NCBI RefSeq assembly: GCF_040932485.1
Contig: NZ_JBFRBH010000001.1
Coordinates: forward strand, 1 to 64,000
Direction: 5' to 3'
From: Gymnodinialimonas sp. 202GB13-11
GTDB lineage: Bacteria > Pseudomonadota > Alphaproteobacteria > Rhodobacterales > Rhodobacteraceae
Length of the DNA stretch: 64,000 nucleotides
The translations under genes and the position numbers were made by a program. Shown here one piece after another: positions 26,271 through 34,238 of this stretch; the stretch's first letter is position 1, and every line of letters begins with the position of its first letter. The notes beneath the pieces were generated by a model. It had not been told where the DNA came from. It ran no database searches and saw only the letters and a program-made list of their open reading frames with translations.

Positions 26271-26525
26271 ATGACTGGAATAGGTTGGTTCGGAGCGTTG
26301 ATCATCGGCGCGCTGGCAGGCTGGATCGCTGAGAAAATCATGAAATCCGACATGGGTTTGCTGATGAACATCGTGCTCGGGATATCGGGCGCCTTGGTAT
26401 TGAACGGGATTTTGTTCATGGTCATCGGCAACACACTTGGCGGCTCGATCGGTCAGTTGGTTGTTGGCGCCGCCGGGGCGTGCTTGCTGATCTACGTGGT
26501 TCGTCTGATCCGCGGCAGAGCCTAG
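26271..26525 (+). CDS. GlsB/YeaQ/YmgE-family stress membrane protein
   Basis: The start at 26271 (MTGIGWFGALIIGALAGWIAE) gives 84 residues in three hydrophobic helices. The pattern (GWFGALIIGALAGWIAEKIMK, then MNIVLGISGALVLNG, then IGQLVVGAAGACLLIYVVR) is the YeaQ/YmgE family of small inner-membrane proteins induced by general stress (shown here in pieces: LAGWIAEKIMK, NIVLGISGALV). It lies 68 bp after the PRC terminator and is itself followed by a strong terminator, so it is probably monocistronic. Confidence 0.92.
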   Translation: MTGIGWFGALIIGALAGWIAEKIMKSDMGLLMNIVLGISGALVLNGILFMVIGNTLGGSIGQLVVGAAGACLLIYVVRLIRGRA

Positions 26526-26532
26526 CTCGCGA

Positions 26533-26575
26533 CCCGTTAAGCGCCAATCGTGCGCTTAACGGGCTTTCGCTTTTT
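26533..26575 (+). terminator. Strong rho-independent terminator
   Basis: CCCGTTAAGCGC (26533-26544) and GCGCTTAACGGG (26552-26563) form a perfect 12-bp stem with a seven-base loop. CTTTCGCTTTTT follows. It ends the GlsB transcript. The convergent AI-2E gene's last codons overlap the stem, so it may also limit antisense transcription. Confidence 0.88.
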
Positions 26576-27707
26576 CCAACGCGTCCGGATCGTCGTCGTC
26601 AAGGCCGCCCAGGAACCGCCCGACGGTACTCAACGACTCCGTCTCGTCGCAGGCTATCTTGACCACGATCAAGATGGGCAACGCCACCACCATCCCCATA
26701 ACCGACCAGATCCAGGCGAAGAACGCCACCGTCAGGAACACGACGGTGGTGTTCAACCGCATCCGTCGAGAGATAAGCAGAGGCGTAACGAACTGCCCCT
26801 CGATTGAGGTCAGAATGACGTAGGTCGCAAAAACGCCCGCGGCGATCCACGTCCCGTCAAGGCTGACGAAGGCCACAGCCGCGGCGATGCTTGCGCCCAG
26901 AAGCCCGCCGAGGAACGGGACGAAGTTCAGGCAAAATGCCATGAAACCAAAGACGGGGGCGCCCGGCACGCCCCACAATGCCATCGCAATGGCAACGGCG
27001 ATCCCAAGGCCGAAATTGATCACGGTTATCCCGCCGAGGTAGTAGCCAAGACGATCTTCCACCGAATGCAGCACTTCCACAGCGCGGCGCTTGTCGCGGA
27101 AGCGATCAAAGCTCTGCACAGTCTTAGTGAAAAACATGTCGCCAGATGCAATGAGGAAGAACAGCAGTAGAAGGGCGAACATGATGCGGCTCAGAAAGCC
27201 AGGTGCCATGCTGAATAACGTGGCAACCAGCCCTGTATCAGAGACGACCTCAACCGCGACCGTTGCCTGATCCTGATCTGCGATTATCTCTTCAGCGGCG
27301 ACAGTCGCGTCATTGATCGCCTCAAGCGTGCCGCCGGATTCCCGCAACTTTTCCTGTATCTGTTCGATCAGCGACGGCAGATCTTCGATGAACTGGGCGG
27401 CGGGTGCGCTCAATTGAACAAGTAACAACGCGATCATGACGGTCAGGACCGTCGTGAACAAGATGGCCGAGACAAAGGGGGGAATGCCCAATTTCTCCAG
27501 CCAGCGTCTGGGACGGTTCAGGACAAAGTAGCCAAGACAGGCGGTTATGAGTGGGATCAGAAAGTCGCTGGCCCAGACCAGGCCTTGCAGCAGCAAGATG
27601 GCGAAAATGCCGATGATCGGGATCTCGAGCCTGCCCAGTGCCCTTGACGCTCGGTCCTCCGACGCGGCGGCGATCGGTTCCGGTGGAGTTGCCTTGCGGT
27701 CAATCAT
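26556..27707 (-). CDS. AI-2E (PerM/YdiK)-family transporter
   Basis: The protein has 383 residues with about seven to eight hydrophobic helices. The AI-2E family shape is evident: an N-terminal pair of helices (IIGIFAILLLQGLVW), a long amphipathic stretch (IEDLPSLIEQIQEKLRES), then GGITVINFGLGIAVAIAM, LNFVPFLGG and SIEGQFVTPLLISRRMRLN. Members move small solutes or sodium/protons; the autoinducer-2 role applies to only a few. It is 131 bp downstream of BrkB on the same strand. A PTEPS-rich N-terminus and an acidic DDDDPD tail are soluble. Confidence 0.92.
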   Translation of the reverse strand: MIDRKATPPEPIAAASEDRASRALGRLEIPIIGIFAILLLQGLVWASDFLIPLITACLGYFVLNRPRRWLEKLGIPPFVSAILFTTVLTVMIALLLVQLSAPAAQFIEDLPSLIEQIQEKLRESGGTLEAINDATVAAEEIIADQDQATVAVEVVSDTGLVATLFSMAPGFLSRIMFALLLLFFLIASGDMFFTKTVQSFDRFRDKRRAVEVLHSVEDRLGYYLGGITVINFGLGIAVAIAMALWGVPGAPVFGFMAFCLNFVPFLGGLLGASIAAAVAFVSLDGTWIAAGVFATYVILTSIEGQFVTPLLISRRMRLNTTVVFLTVAFFAWIWSVMGMVVALPILIVVKIACDETESLSTVGRFLGGLDDDDPDALEKAKAR

Positions 27708-27837
27708 TTGGTTGTTCCTATTTTGGCCGACCGGCCGGCTTTGGTCGCATGATCGACTGAAGCCGATTTCGCGGAGCGACCTGCCAGACGCAATGAACCG
27801 GGTCTCGGGCCCAACTCGACGGTCGATTGTTCAAGAG

Positions 27838-28788
27838 TTAACCGCTATTTGCCGCCTCACCTAACGTATCGGCCTTGACGGCACCCCGTGCACCCATGGG
27901 TTCGTCCCGGCCCGTGGTTGTATCCCTGCGTGTCTGCGCCTCTAACTCCGCATTCAATTCGGCGCCCAGCAAGATGATGAAAGCCGAAATCCAGAACCAC
28001 ATCAGAAGCACGATGACGCCGGCCAGCGTCCCGAAGCTTTCGTTGTAAGAACCGAAGTTGCTAACATAGAACGCAAAGCCCGCTGACGCGATGATCCAGA
28101 CCAGACAGGCCACAACAGCGCCCACAGAGGCCCATTTCCACTCGGCGTCTTCGCGTGAGGGCGCGTAGCGGTAGAGAACCGACAACCCGCAGATCGTGAG
28201 CGCGAGGAGGGCTGTCCAAAGCACGAGGGTGGCGAGGCCCTCCACAACCGGGCCCAGGTCCAGCAGTGCCAAGGCAGCCGGCAAGGCTAGCATCGCCATC
28301 AGGGCAATCAACAGACCTAACATCAGGAACAAGGTCAGCCCGAAAGTCACAAACTTGAGTTTGATGAAGCCACGGTCTTCGTCTTCATCGTAGGCCACAT
28401 TGATCCCCTGCATCAGGCTCGCCATACCCTTGGATGCGGAATAGAGCGCAATCAGGATGCCCAGAATTGCCGCCAGGCCGAGCCCGCCCTCGCGCGAACC
28501 GGCCACCTCGGTCGCCTGTGCCGTCACGATATTGATGACTTCCTGCGGCAACAGGCCCGCCATGCTTTCAAGCCGCTCAACAATGGCGTTGGGTTCGATC
28601 AAAAGCCCGCCAATAGCCATGATCGCCGTGACAGCGGGGAACAGCGCCAACAGTCCATAAAAGGCCACACCCGCAGCGATCAATCCGATGCGATCTTCGG
28701 AGATTTCGTCCTTCAAACGAAAGGCTATGTCCTTCCATCCCTTTGCGGGGATGTCTCTGGGGGTATCGGCAGTGCGACCGCGTGCCAT
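27838..28788 (-). CDS. YihY/BrkB-family inner membrane protein
   Basis: I use the start at 28788 (MARGRTADTPRDIPAKGWK), giving 316 residues. The longer frame from 28857 would run through a strong hairpin, and the shorter one has AAGG before it. Six hydrophobic helices show the family's features: AAGVAFYGLLALFPAVTAI, a SREGGLGLAAILGILIALYS segment, and the WKWASVGAVVACLVWIIAS block. The function of YihY/BrkB proteins is not settled; early RNase BN naming was mistaken. It ends the run of stress genes that starts with the 22-residue peptide. Confidence 0.92.
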   Translation of the reverse strand: MARGRTADTPRDIPAKGWKDIAFRLKDEISEDRIGLIAAGVAFYGLLALFPAVTAIMAIGGLLIEPNAIVERLESMAGLLPQEVINIVTAQATEVAGSREGGLGLAAILGILIALYSASKGMASLMQGINVAYDEDEDRGFIKLKFVTFGLTLFLMLGLLIALMAMLALPAALALLDLGPVVEGLATLVLWTALLALTICGLSVLYRYAPSREDAEWKWASVGAVVACLVWIIASAGFAFYVSNFGSYNESFGTLAGVIVLLMWFWISAFIILLGAELNAELEAQTRRDTTTGRDEPMGARGAVKADTLGEAANSG

Positions 28789-28813
28789 GGAGTAGACCTT
28801 CCGTTTCTGGTGT

Positions 28814-28847
28814 TCGGAGGGGCGCGCGATAGATGCGCCCCCTCCGA
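28814..28847 (-). terminator. Intercistronic hairpin between DUF3618 and BrkB genes
   Basis: TCGGAGGGGCGC (28814-28825) pairs with GCGCCCCCTCCGA (28835-28847), twelve pairs with one bulged base. No T-run follows, so it may be an attenuator or an RNA-stability hairpin rather than a full terminator. Confidence 0.5.
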
Positions 28848-28853
28848 TATCTT

Positions 28854-29990
28854 TCATGTGTTGGGCTTGCCCAACTTTTCGTCCTTCGCTGCGGTCTCAG
28901 CCGCATCTGCCACCCGGTGGACGGCTGACTTTGCCTTGTCACTCACCGCTTGCGCAGCAGATTTTTCGCCCGGCGCGCCGCTGTCGAGGTCGGATTTGGT
29001 TTCGGACGCAATGTCCTTAGCCTCCTCTTTCACCGATTGACCGACGGCCATGGCCTTCGCCTTCTCTTCCTCGAACACCCGCTCGGCCTCGCTGAAGAGT
29101 GCGTCGCTCTGGGTGCCCATCAGATCATCCTCAACCTTGCTGCGTGGCAACGCCCCACCCAACGCCGCTCCGATAGCGACGGCAAGTGCGCCCACGACCA
29201 GAGGCTGCCGGTCATAGAAATCCGCCGCGGCATCACTGCCTTGCTGGACAGAACGCGCTGTCTGGCGACGAAGTTCCATCGCCTTCTGTCGGGCGGTGAT
29301 CACACGACGGCGGCCGTCCTCGGACAGCGCTTCCGTGCCTTCCGCGATCCGCTGACCTGCGGCTGACAGATTATCGCGGGCGGTACTGGCACTGTCGGCG
29401 AGGCTTGCCTTGGCCGATGCGGCCGCATCGCTCACTTTGCCCACCACGCTCGACGCCGTGTCGGATGCCGATTGCGCTGACGACTTTACGCCTGCTTTGG
29501 CCGCGGCGGCACCTTTCGCCGCTTGGTCCTGCGCGCCGGAGGCGGCATCCGCAACCCGTTCCTTAACCGAGGAGCTGTCGCCCTCATCGTCGCGTGCCCA
29601 TGACGGTATGCTGTCGTACCCTACGCTGCCGCGTGTTGCGAGTGATGCGGGCCGTTCGCGTTGAACCGGGTAGTCAACCAACCGATGATTATCTTGGCCG
29701 TCATGCTCGACCCGCGCAGAGGACCCCACGGACGGACCCTTGCCGCTGCCGAACATCAACCACGCGAGGCCAATTCCCGTGAGCGCCAGTGGCACGGGGT
29801 TTGCCTTGACCTGTTCGCTGATCGACCGGCCCATATCGCCGCCATGTTCGCGGAACTGGTCGCCGATCTGGCGCACGATGGTGTCGATCGAGAACTTGTC
29901 TTGCAAATCTTCGATATTCGACGTCAGGTCCGAGCGCTGCTCTTCGATCTCGCGTTCGATCTCTTCGGGGGAGCGGGTCTCATTTGTCAT
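28854..29990 (-). CDS. DUF3618-domain protein
   Basis: This 378-residue protein starts TNETRSPEEIEREIEEQR, the DUF3618 signature, and the domain runs to about residue 50 (IGDQFREHGGDMGRSISEQ). A hydrophobic segment follows (PVPLALTGIGLAWLMFG). The middle is a long low-complexity Ala/Ser/Asp-rich helix (such as DAASGAQDQAAKGAAAAKAG) that resembles LEA-like or apolipoprotein-like repeats. A second helix near residue 270 (VVGALAVAIGAALGGALP) is hydrophobic. It overlaps the holin-like gene by 11 bp and is followed by BrkB. It is probably membrane-bound and linked to envelope or desiccation stress. Confidence 0.88.
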   Translation of the reverse strand: MTNETRSPEEIEREIEEQRSDLTSNIEDLQDKFSIDTIVRQIGDQFREHGGDMGRSISEQVKANPVPLALTGIGLAWLMFGSGKGPSVGSSARVEHDGQDNHRLVDYPVQRERPASLATRGSVGYDSIPSWARDDEGDSSSVKERVADAASGAQDQAAKGAAAAKAGVKSSAQSASDTASSVVGKVSDAAASAKASLADSASTARDNLSAAGQRIAEGTEALSEDGRRRVITARQKAMELRRQTARSVQQGSDAAADFYDRQPLVVGALAVAIGAALGGALPRSKVEDDLMGTQSDALFSEAERVFEEEKAKAMAVGQSVKEEAKDIASETKSDLDSGAPGEKSAAQAVSDKAKSAVHRVADAAETAAKDEKLGKPNT

Positions 29991-30381
29991 CGTATGCCTC
30001 CTTCACGGCTGCGGCGTCGCGCTTCACGTTCTTCACGGTCCGCGTCGGGGCCAGGCTGGAGAGTTTCAGGTCATTAATGCCCTTGGTGATCAACGCGAAC
30101 GCGATCCCGGCAAGCAGGACGCCGACGATCAATGCCGCCCAACCGCCATCGAGGCCCAGTTCCGTCAACGCGGCGACCAGAGCGGCGGCCAGCACGTTAA
30201 GCGAGACCAACGCGATGATTGCGGCACCGGCGATCAAGCCGATGGCGACACCCGCCTGGGTCAGGTTTTCGCTGATTTCCGCGCGGGCCAGATCAACCTC
30301 ACTCCGGACCAGGCCGCTGATGTTGCCAAGCGCATCGGACAGAAGTCCCCCGGCACTCTTGTGTGTGGTATCATCGCTCAT
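29980..30381 (-). CDS. Phage holin family (superfamily III-like) membrane protein
   Basis: The protein has 133 residues. An amphipathic N-terminus (SDALGNISGLVRSEVDLARAE) precedes two long hydrophobic helices (GLIAGAAIIALVSLNVLAAAL and WAALIVGVLLAGIAFALI, shown in part). The RSEVDLARAEI segment is typical of the family often called phage holin family or DUF1469. Despite the name these are chromosomal membrane proteins of the stress-gene kind, and there is no lysis cassette here. It overlaps both neighbours (1 bp upstream, 11 bp downstream). Confidence 0.88.
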   Translation of the reverse strand: MSDDTTHKSAGGLLSDALGNISGLVRSEVDLARAEISENLTQAGVAIGLIAGAAIIALVSLNVLAAALVAALTELGLDGGWAALIVGVLLAGIAFALITKGINDLKLSSLAPTRTVKNVKRDAAAVKEAYDDK

Positions 30382-30842
30382 CAGACATCTCCGTGCATGT
30401 TGGAATACTGGTCAGGCGCGGGGAGGGAGGCCGTCTCAGGCTCACTCGACGCCTTGGCAAAGCGGGTCGCCGCGAAGCCGATCAACAATGCGCCGCCCAA
30501 AAACACCATTGGGTTGCGACGGGCGAAGGTCGTGACATCGCGCACCAGCTCACCCAGATCCTTTTCGCGCATCGCATCCGACGCGTCGGCCAGCCCCTCC
30601 GCGATCTGTCCGAACGTGCGCTCCTGCGGGGAGCCGCTGCGCAATTCGTCGGCAGCGGTGCGCAACGCAGAGGCGACGCCGGACACTTCGTCGGCCATGG
30701 ATGATTTGGCCGCGTCCGCCTGGCCGCGCGCAGCGTCGGCGGCATCCTTTGCAACGGTACTGGCCGCGATCTTGGCCTGTTCGGCCACGTCAGCTGCGGC
30801 TTGTTTTACCTGCTCGGTGGCAGGCTTCTTGGGGGTCGACAT
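30381..30842 (-). CDS. Nutrient-deprivation-induced-like membrane-anchored helical protein
   Basis: This 153-residue protein has a Lys- and Ala-rich N-terminal half that forms long helices (KQAAADVAEQAKIAASTVAK, then ADAARGQADAAKSSM). A C-terminal hydrophobic segment (RNPMVFLGGALLIGFAATRFA) anchors it. The RNPM-F-GG-L--GFA-TRF pattern matches proteins annotated as nutrient-deprivation-induced in rhizobia. It starts 20 bp after the 22-residue peptide gene behind a GGAGA site and shares one base with the holin-like gene. It is likely part of a stress-induced membrane complex or film. Confidence 0.8.
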   Translation of the reverse strand: MSTPKKPATEQVKQAAADVAEQAKIAASTVAKDAADAARGQADAAKSSMADEVSGVASALRTAADELRSGSPQERTFGQIAEGLADASDAMREKDLGELVRDVTTFARRNPMVFLGGALLIGFAATRFAKASSEPETASLPAPDQYSNMHGDV

Positions 30843-30862
30843 AAGTGATCTCCAATTCAGGG

Positions 30863-30931
30863 TCAGAGGATGAAGCCGACAACGGCCAAAACGACGACGA
30901 TCAATCCGATCAAGTAGAAAACGCTATTCAT
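30863..30931 (-). CDS. 22-residue single-helix membrane peptide
   Basis: The frame begins MNSVFYLIGLI and continues with an almost purely aliphatic stretch to the stop at 30863. It is one transmembrane helix and nothing else. An AAAAGG site lies seven bases before the ATG. It is in the same direction as, and 20 bp upstream of, the stress operon. Peptides of this size and sequence style are recurrent in Rhodobacterales but are often missed. It is too short for normal gene callers. Its role is unknown; it could modulate a partner membrane protein. Confidence 0.7.
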   Translation of the reverse strand: MNSVFYLIGLIVVVLAVVGFIL

Positions 30932-31129
30932 GAGGCACCTTTTCCAGAACCGGGGCACGACGGCGGCCGCCCCGCATGTTCCAACGTAACGGCTCGCTTG
31001 CGTCCTTGCGGGGCGCAGGCGCTAATCTGGTTTAGGGTTTGCCGAGTTATGGCGCCTACTTGCGCGATCAGGCCTATCGGCTGAGGAGTATGTGGGTAGC
31101 GTGGTGGCCTGGCCTTGAAGGGAAACACC

Positions 31130-31627
31130 ATGACCATCGACACATTGGAAGACCTCTACGTCGATCAACTCAAGGACATCTACAGCGCCAACTCGCAAGC
31201 GCTGGATGTCGCCAAAGCGATGGCGGAGGCGGCCACCGATACTGGCCTGAAATACGCGCTGCAGGCGGGCGCAGACGGCATTCAAGCCGGCATTGACGCG
31301 CTGGAAGGGATTGCCGCGCGGCATGACGAACAATCAAGTGGCGAACATTGCAAAGGTATGGAGGGGCTTGTCAAAGAAGCCCGTGCCCACGCGCTGGACG
31401 AGAGTTTCGGCGAGGATGCGACCCGCGACGCCATGATCATCACGCAGTATCAGCGGCTCGTACACTACGCCATTGCGGGCTACGGATGCCTCGCGGCTTT
31501 TGCGGAGCGCCTGGATCTGGCCGAGGACGTGACCGCGCTGAAAGAGTGCCTGGATGCTTCATATGAGGGCGACCGGACGATGACCGATCTGGCCACCGGC
31601 GGCATCAATGAAAAGGCACAGGCATGA
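31130..31627 (+). CDS. DUF892 (YciE-type) ferritin-like protein
   Basis: I use the ATG at 31130 (MTIDTLEDLYVDQLKDIYS), behind GAAGGGAAA, giving 165 residues. The helical bundle shows the DUF892 pattern: L.DLYVDQLKDIYSAN at the N-terminus, the metal-site region around Q.....H..E, and DAMIITQYQRLVHYAIAGYG, which is nearly invariant. These proteins are ferritin-like and stress-induced (YciE/YciF). It lies convergent to the Crp/Fnr gene and divergent from the stress operon. Confidence 0.92.
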   Translation: MTIDTLEDLYVDQLKDIYSANSQALDVAKAMAEAATDTGLKYALQAGADGIQAGIDALEGIAARHDEQSSGEHCKGMEGLVKEARAHALDESFGEDATRDAMIITQYQRLVHYAIAGYGCLAAFAERLDLAEDVTALKECLDASYEGDRTMTDLATGGINEKAQA

Positions 31628-31631
31628 GTCT

Positions 31632-32432
31632 TCAGGTAGGCTCGGCAGTGTCGAGCTTGCCGATGGGCCCCGGCTCAAGCGCGGACGGGAACCAGGTTGT
31701 GTCCATGTCAACGAAGGCGTCCACGAACTCGACGTCCCTCTCCCACTTATCACGGGCCAATAGACGGACGTAAGGCCGCTCGATCTCGATCTCACCGGCA
31801 TTGACGAAGGATCGGAGCAATTTATTAACGTAGATGGAGGTCAGGCCTACGGCCTGCCCGATCTCGACCTGACTGAACGGAACCTGGAACCGATTGCCTA
31901 AACCCACATTGGCCACCTCCAGGCGGGACCGTAACTGCAGCAAGAAGAACTTCAGCTTGTCAGTCGCGTCCATGGCACCAAGGCATCCTGCGTGGTGGCG
32001 AAGCGCAATCTGATCCAGGCTTCCCACTGCCAGCAGCAAGGCTGCCAGTCGGGGATAGTCGGAGAACATCGGGGCCAGGCCTTTGCGAGGGAATGGGCAG
32101 ATAATGCCGTCGGTCTGCATTACGATGCGGTGGTTAGCATGGGAGGATCCAATCTCGGCCAGCCCCATCACTTCGCCCGGTAGGTATACCCGCAAGATCT
32201 GGCTGCGACCATCCGACGTATCGTACTTCACGACCGCCCATCCAGATTTCAGGACCATGATGCCATCGGTCGGATCACCGACACTCACGACGGAGCGGCC
32301 CTTTTGGCGAGGGTGCTCATCCTTTTCCAGCTCGGCAATGAACACACATTCGTGCTCGGTGAGATCAACAAACCGAGACAGGCGGCTGACTAGGCAGCTT
32401 TCATAGGATGACGACATGCTTGAAGGTAACAT
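31632..32432 (-). CDS. Crp/Fnr-family transcriptional regulator
   Basis: The protein has 266 residues, somewhat longer than usual. The N-terminal cNMP-binding-like barrel reads VVSVGDPTDGIMVLKSGWAVV and YLPGEVMGLAEIG. The C-terminal winged helix has FSQVEIGQAVGLTSIYVNKLL (shown in part). It lacks the cysteine cluster of Fnr, so it is not an iron-sulphur oxygen sensor. It ends with a Pro/acid-rich extension (WFPSALEPGPIGKLDTAEPT). It may control the nearby stress genes. No binding site was identified. Confidence 0.9.
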   Translation of the reverse strand: MLPSSMSSSYESCLVSRLSRFVDLTEHECVFIAELEKDEHPRQKGRSVVSVGDPTDGIMVLKSGWAVVKYDTSDGRSQILRVYLPGEVMGLAEIGSSHANHRIVMQTDGIICPFPRKGLAPMFSDYPRLAALLLAVGSLDQIALRHHAGCLGAMDATDKLKFFLLQLRSRLEVANVGLGNRFQVPFSQVEIGQAVGLTSIYVNKLLRSFVNAGEIEIERPYVRLLARDKWERDVEFVDAFVDMDTTWFPSALEPGPIGKLDTAEPT

Positions 32433-32561
32433 GAGGGCGTACTGACAGGCAATTCAAGCTCCTCCACTTTCGTTTCAGGGCGGCGTCTGCACTGTCATCG
32501 GCGTGCTGCTGGTCCTCGACGAGATAACCAAACCCCAATCGGTCAACCGAAAGTCACACTC

Positions 32562-33341
32562 ATGCACCTCAACATCGAAGTTCAGCTCGATTATCAGATC
32601 GACACACCGATCGATCTCATCCTTCAGATTCAGGCGCCCAGCTTCGCGGATCAATCGGTGGTGCACGAAAACCTGGATCTTGGCGACTTGCAGCAGATCG
32701 CCCGGGTTGCCGCCGAGGCCGGAATGGGAGAGCGAAGCTTGCTCAAAACCAGTGGCGACCTGTCGTGCATTTACACCGCAAAGCTCGACGTGAAGCGACC
32801 GGAGCTGGATATCTCGACCTTGCCCGCCGTCGCGGTGCACCACCTTCCCGGCGATGCTGTGCGTTACCTGATGCCGTCCCGTTTCTGCCCTGCCGATCAG
32901 TTGCAGAGCTTCGTCGCGGCGGAGTTCAGTCGATATCATGGGGGCGCCCGGATTGCCGCGATGCGCGATTGGGTCTTTAAACGGTTTCGATACGTCGCCG
33001 GATCCAGCACCGCGCAGACCACCGCCATTTATACCTTCGTTCAGCGGCAGGGGGTATGCCGTGATTTCGCCCACGTGCTGATCACACTCGCCCGGGCATC
33101 GGCGATCCCGGCTCGTTTTGCCAGTGTTTACGCGCCGAGCGTCACGCCGCAGGATTTCCACGCCGTTGTCGAAGTGTTTCTGGACGGGACCTGGCATCTG
33201 GTGGATGCAACGGGCATGGCGCGGGCCGATGAAATCGTGCGGATCGGTGTCGGGCTGGATGCCGCAGAGGTTGCGTTTCTCAGCGGGTTCGGGCCGATGA
33301 CTCTGCGGTCGCAGACCGTCAGTGTCGCTGTTGCCGGCTAA
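32562..33341 (+). CDS. Transglutaminase-like cysteine protease-family protein
   Basis: This 259-residue protein has the transglutaminase-core triad: Cys in GVCRDFAHV, His in QDFHAVVEVFL, and Asp in HLVDATG. The N-terminal part carries a beta-sandwich domain (LNIEVQLDYQIDTPIDLILQ, beginning at residue 2). The family includes putative proteases and amide-forming enzymes of bacteria, often in genes related to circularly permuted ATP-grasp or alpha-E clusters; none of those partners is here. It is probably cytoplasmic, since no signal peptide is seen. Its role in the stress block is unknown. Confidence 0.88.
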   Translation: MHLNIEVQLDYQIDTPIDLILQIQAPSFADQSVVHENLDLGDLQQIARVAAEAGMGERSLLKTSGDLSCIYTAKLDVKRPELDISTLPAVAVHHLPGDAVRYLMPSRFCPADQLQSFVAAEFSRYHGGARIAAMRDWVFKRFRYVAGSSTAQTTAIYTFVQRQGVCRDFAHVLITLARASAIPARFASVYAPSVTPQDFHAVVEVFLDGTWHLVDATGMARADEIVRIGVGLDAAEVAFLSGFGPMTLRSQTVSVAVAG

Positions 33342-33617
33342 CCAGGTAATCGGCCCGCGATTGGTCCTTTGACGCGCGATGATCAGGAGATAGTTATTCT
33401 AGTTTATTGAAACGCGATGCTGCAGGCGCCATGTCATGGTGAGATCATAGATCGCGTCTTACCTGTGATCATGCGGTTGAGATTGGCCAAGCCGCCAAAA
33501 GTGCACTGATGCGCGTGGGCAGTTCGCCGTCACATATCAACTCCTCTACGACCCGAAAGGCAGCGCCGCACGTAGACGGGTGACCGCACGCTGCCCGATA
33601 TCAGAGAAGGAAATCAG

Positions 33618-33815
33618 ATGAATTGGGACCAAGTCGAAGGCAAATGGAAAGAGATGACTGGCAATGTGAAGGCCAAGTGGGGCGATCTGACCGACGATGA
33701 GATTACCGAGATCGATGGCAACCGGCAGGTCCTGGAAGGAAAGATCCAGGCCAAGTACGGCAAGACCAAGGAAGAAGCTCAAAAGGAAGTCGACGACTTC
33801 CTGAATGAGCACTAA
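33618..33815 (+). CDS. CsbD-family stress protein
   Basis: This 65-residue protein begins MNWDQVEGKWKEMTGNVK, the CsbD signature, and continues with KWGDLTDDE and YGKTKEEAQKEVDDFL. CsbD proteins are small, highly charged and made under general stress. The start follows an AGAAGGAAATC ribosome site. A GC-rich hairpin lies 7 bp after the stop. It fits the stress theme of the block. Confidence 0.95.
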   Translation: MNWDQVEGKWKEMTGNVKAKWGDLTDDEITEIDGNRQVLEGKIQAKYGKTKEEAQKEVDDFLNEH

Positions 33816-33822
33816 CTGCATT

Positions 33823-33845
33823 GGAGCCGCCCGCGCGGCGGCTCC
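33823..33845 (+). terminator. GC-rich hairpin after CsbD
   Basis: GGAGCCGCC (33823-33831) and GGCGGCTCC (33837-33845) form a perfect 9-bp stem with a five-base loop, 7 bp after the csbD stop. There is no T-run, so termination may be incomplete. Confidence 0.6.
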
Positions 33846-34238
33846 GACGTTCCGCATCCAGTGCGGCAAAAGCTCCTCGCTTACTGTGAACCACCCAGGT
33901 CAGAATGGTTAACACGCGTAGACTGATGTTGGGGAACGCCCGACCTACCGGCTTCAAATAGACACTCATCCGTTGTCGATGATTGGTAGCAGTTCTCGCG
34001 GCCTCGAAATTCAATAGTAGGTTGCATCGTGATCATCGTGACCGGCCCATTCCGGACCTTGGACACGCGGTCAAGGTGCTGCGGCTGCAGCCCGCTTAGC
34101 GGTCATTCGCTACAAGAATCTGAACCTGAGATCCAGAGGGCTCAACCGAAAACAAATTCAAATGCTTGCGCCAAACCGGTTCCCCATCTCCATCTGCTTC
34201 AGTAGGGTGGCCCCGAGGGGCCTAGAGCAGGGAAGAAC
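33846..34238. other. Boundary stretch upstream of the type IIG-like gene
   Basis: No gene was recognised. AGCGGTCATTCG at 34098-34109 resembles a short motif found in other gene-free stretches here. The base composition becomes more A+T-rich towards 34.15 kb, which suggests the start of a transferred segment. Confidence 0.4.

Noticed and set aside
29980-30381. Holin name suggesting a prophage
   Set aside because: No endolysin, terminase, capsid or tail genes are near; this family is chromosomal and stress-linked.
29740-30873. Long forward open frame (377 codons) opposite the holin-like and helical-protein genes
   Set aside because: The sequence is compositionally odd and without motifs, while three small overlapping genes on the other strand are well supported.
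30956-30982. Possible general-stress sigma (EcfG) promoter for the stress operon
   Set aside because: GGAAC is present on the minus strand but the -10 match is CGTC at a 15-bp spacing, not CGTT at 16-17. Too weak to annotate.
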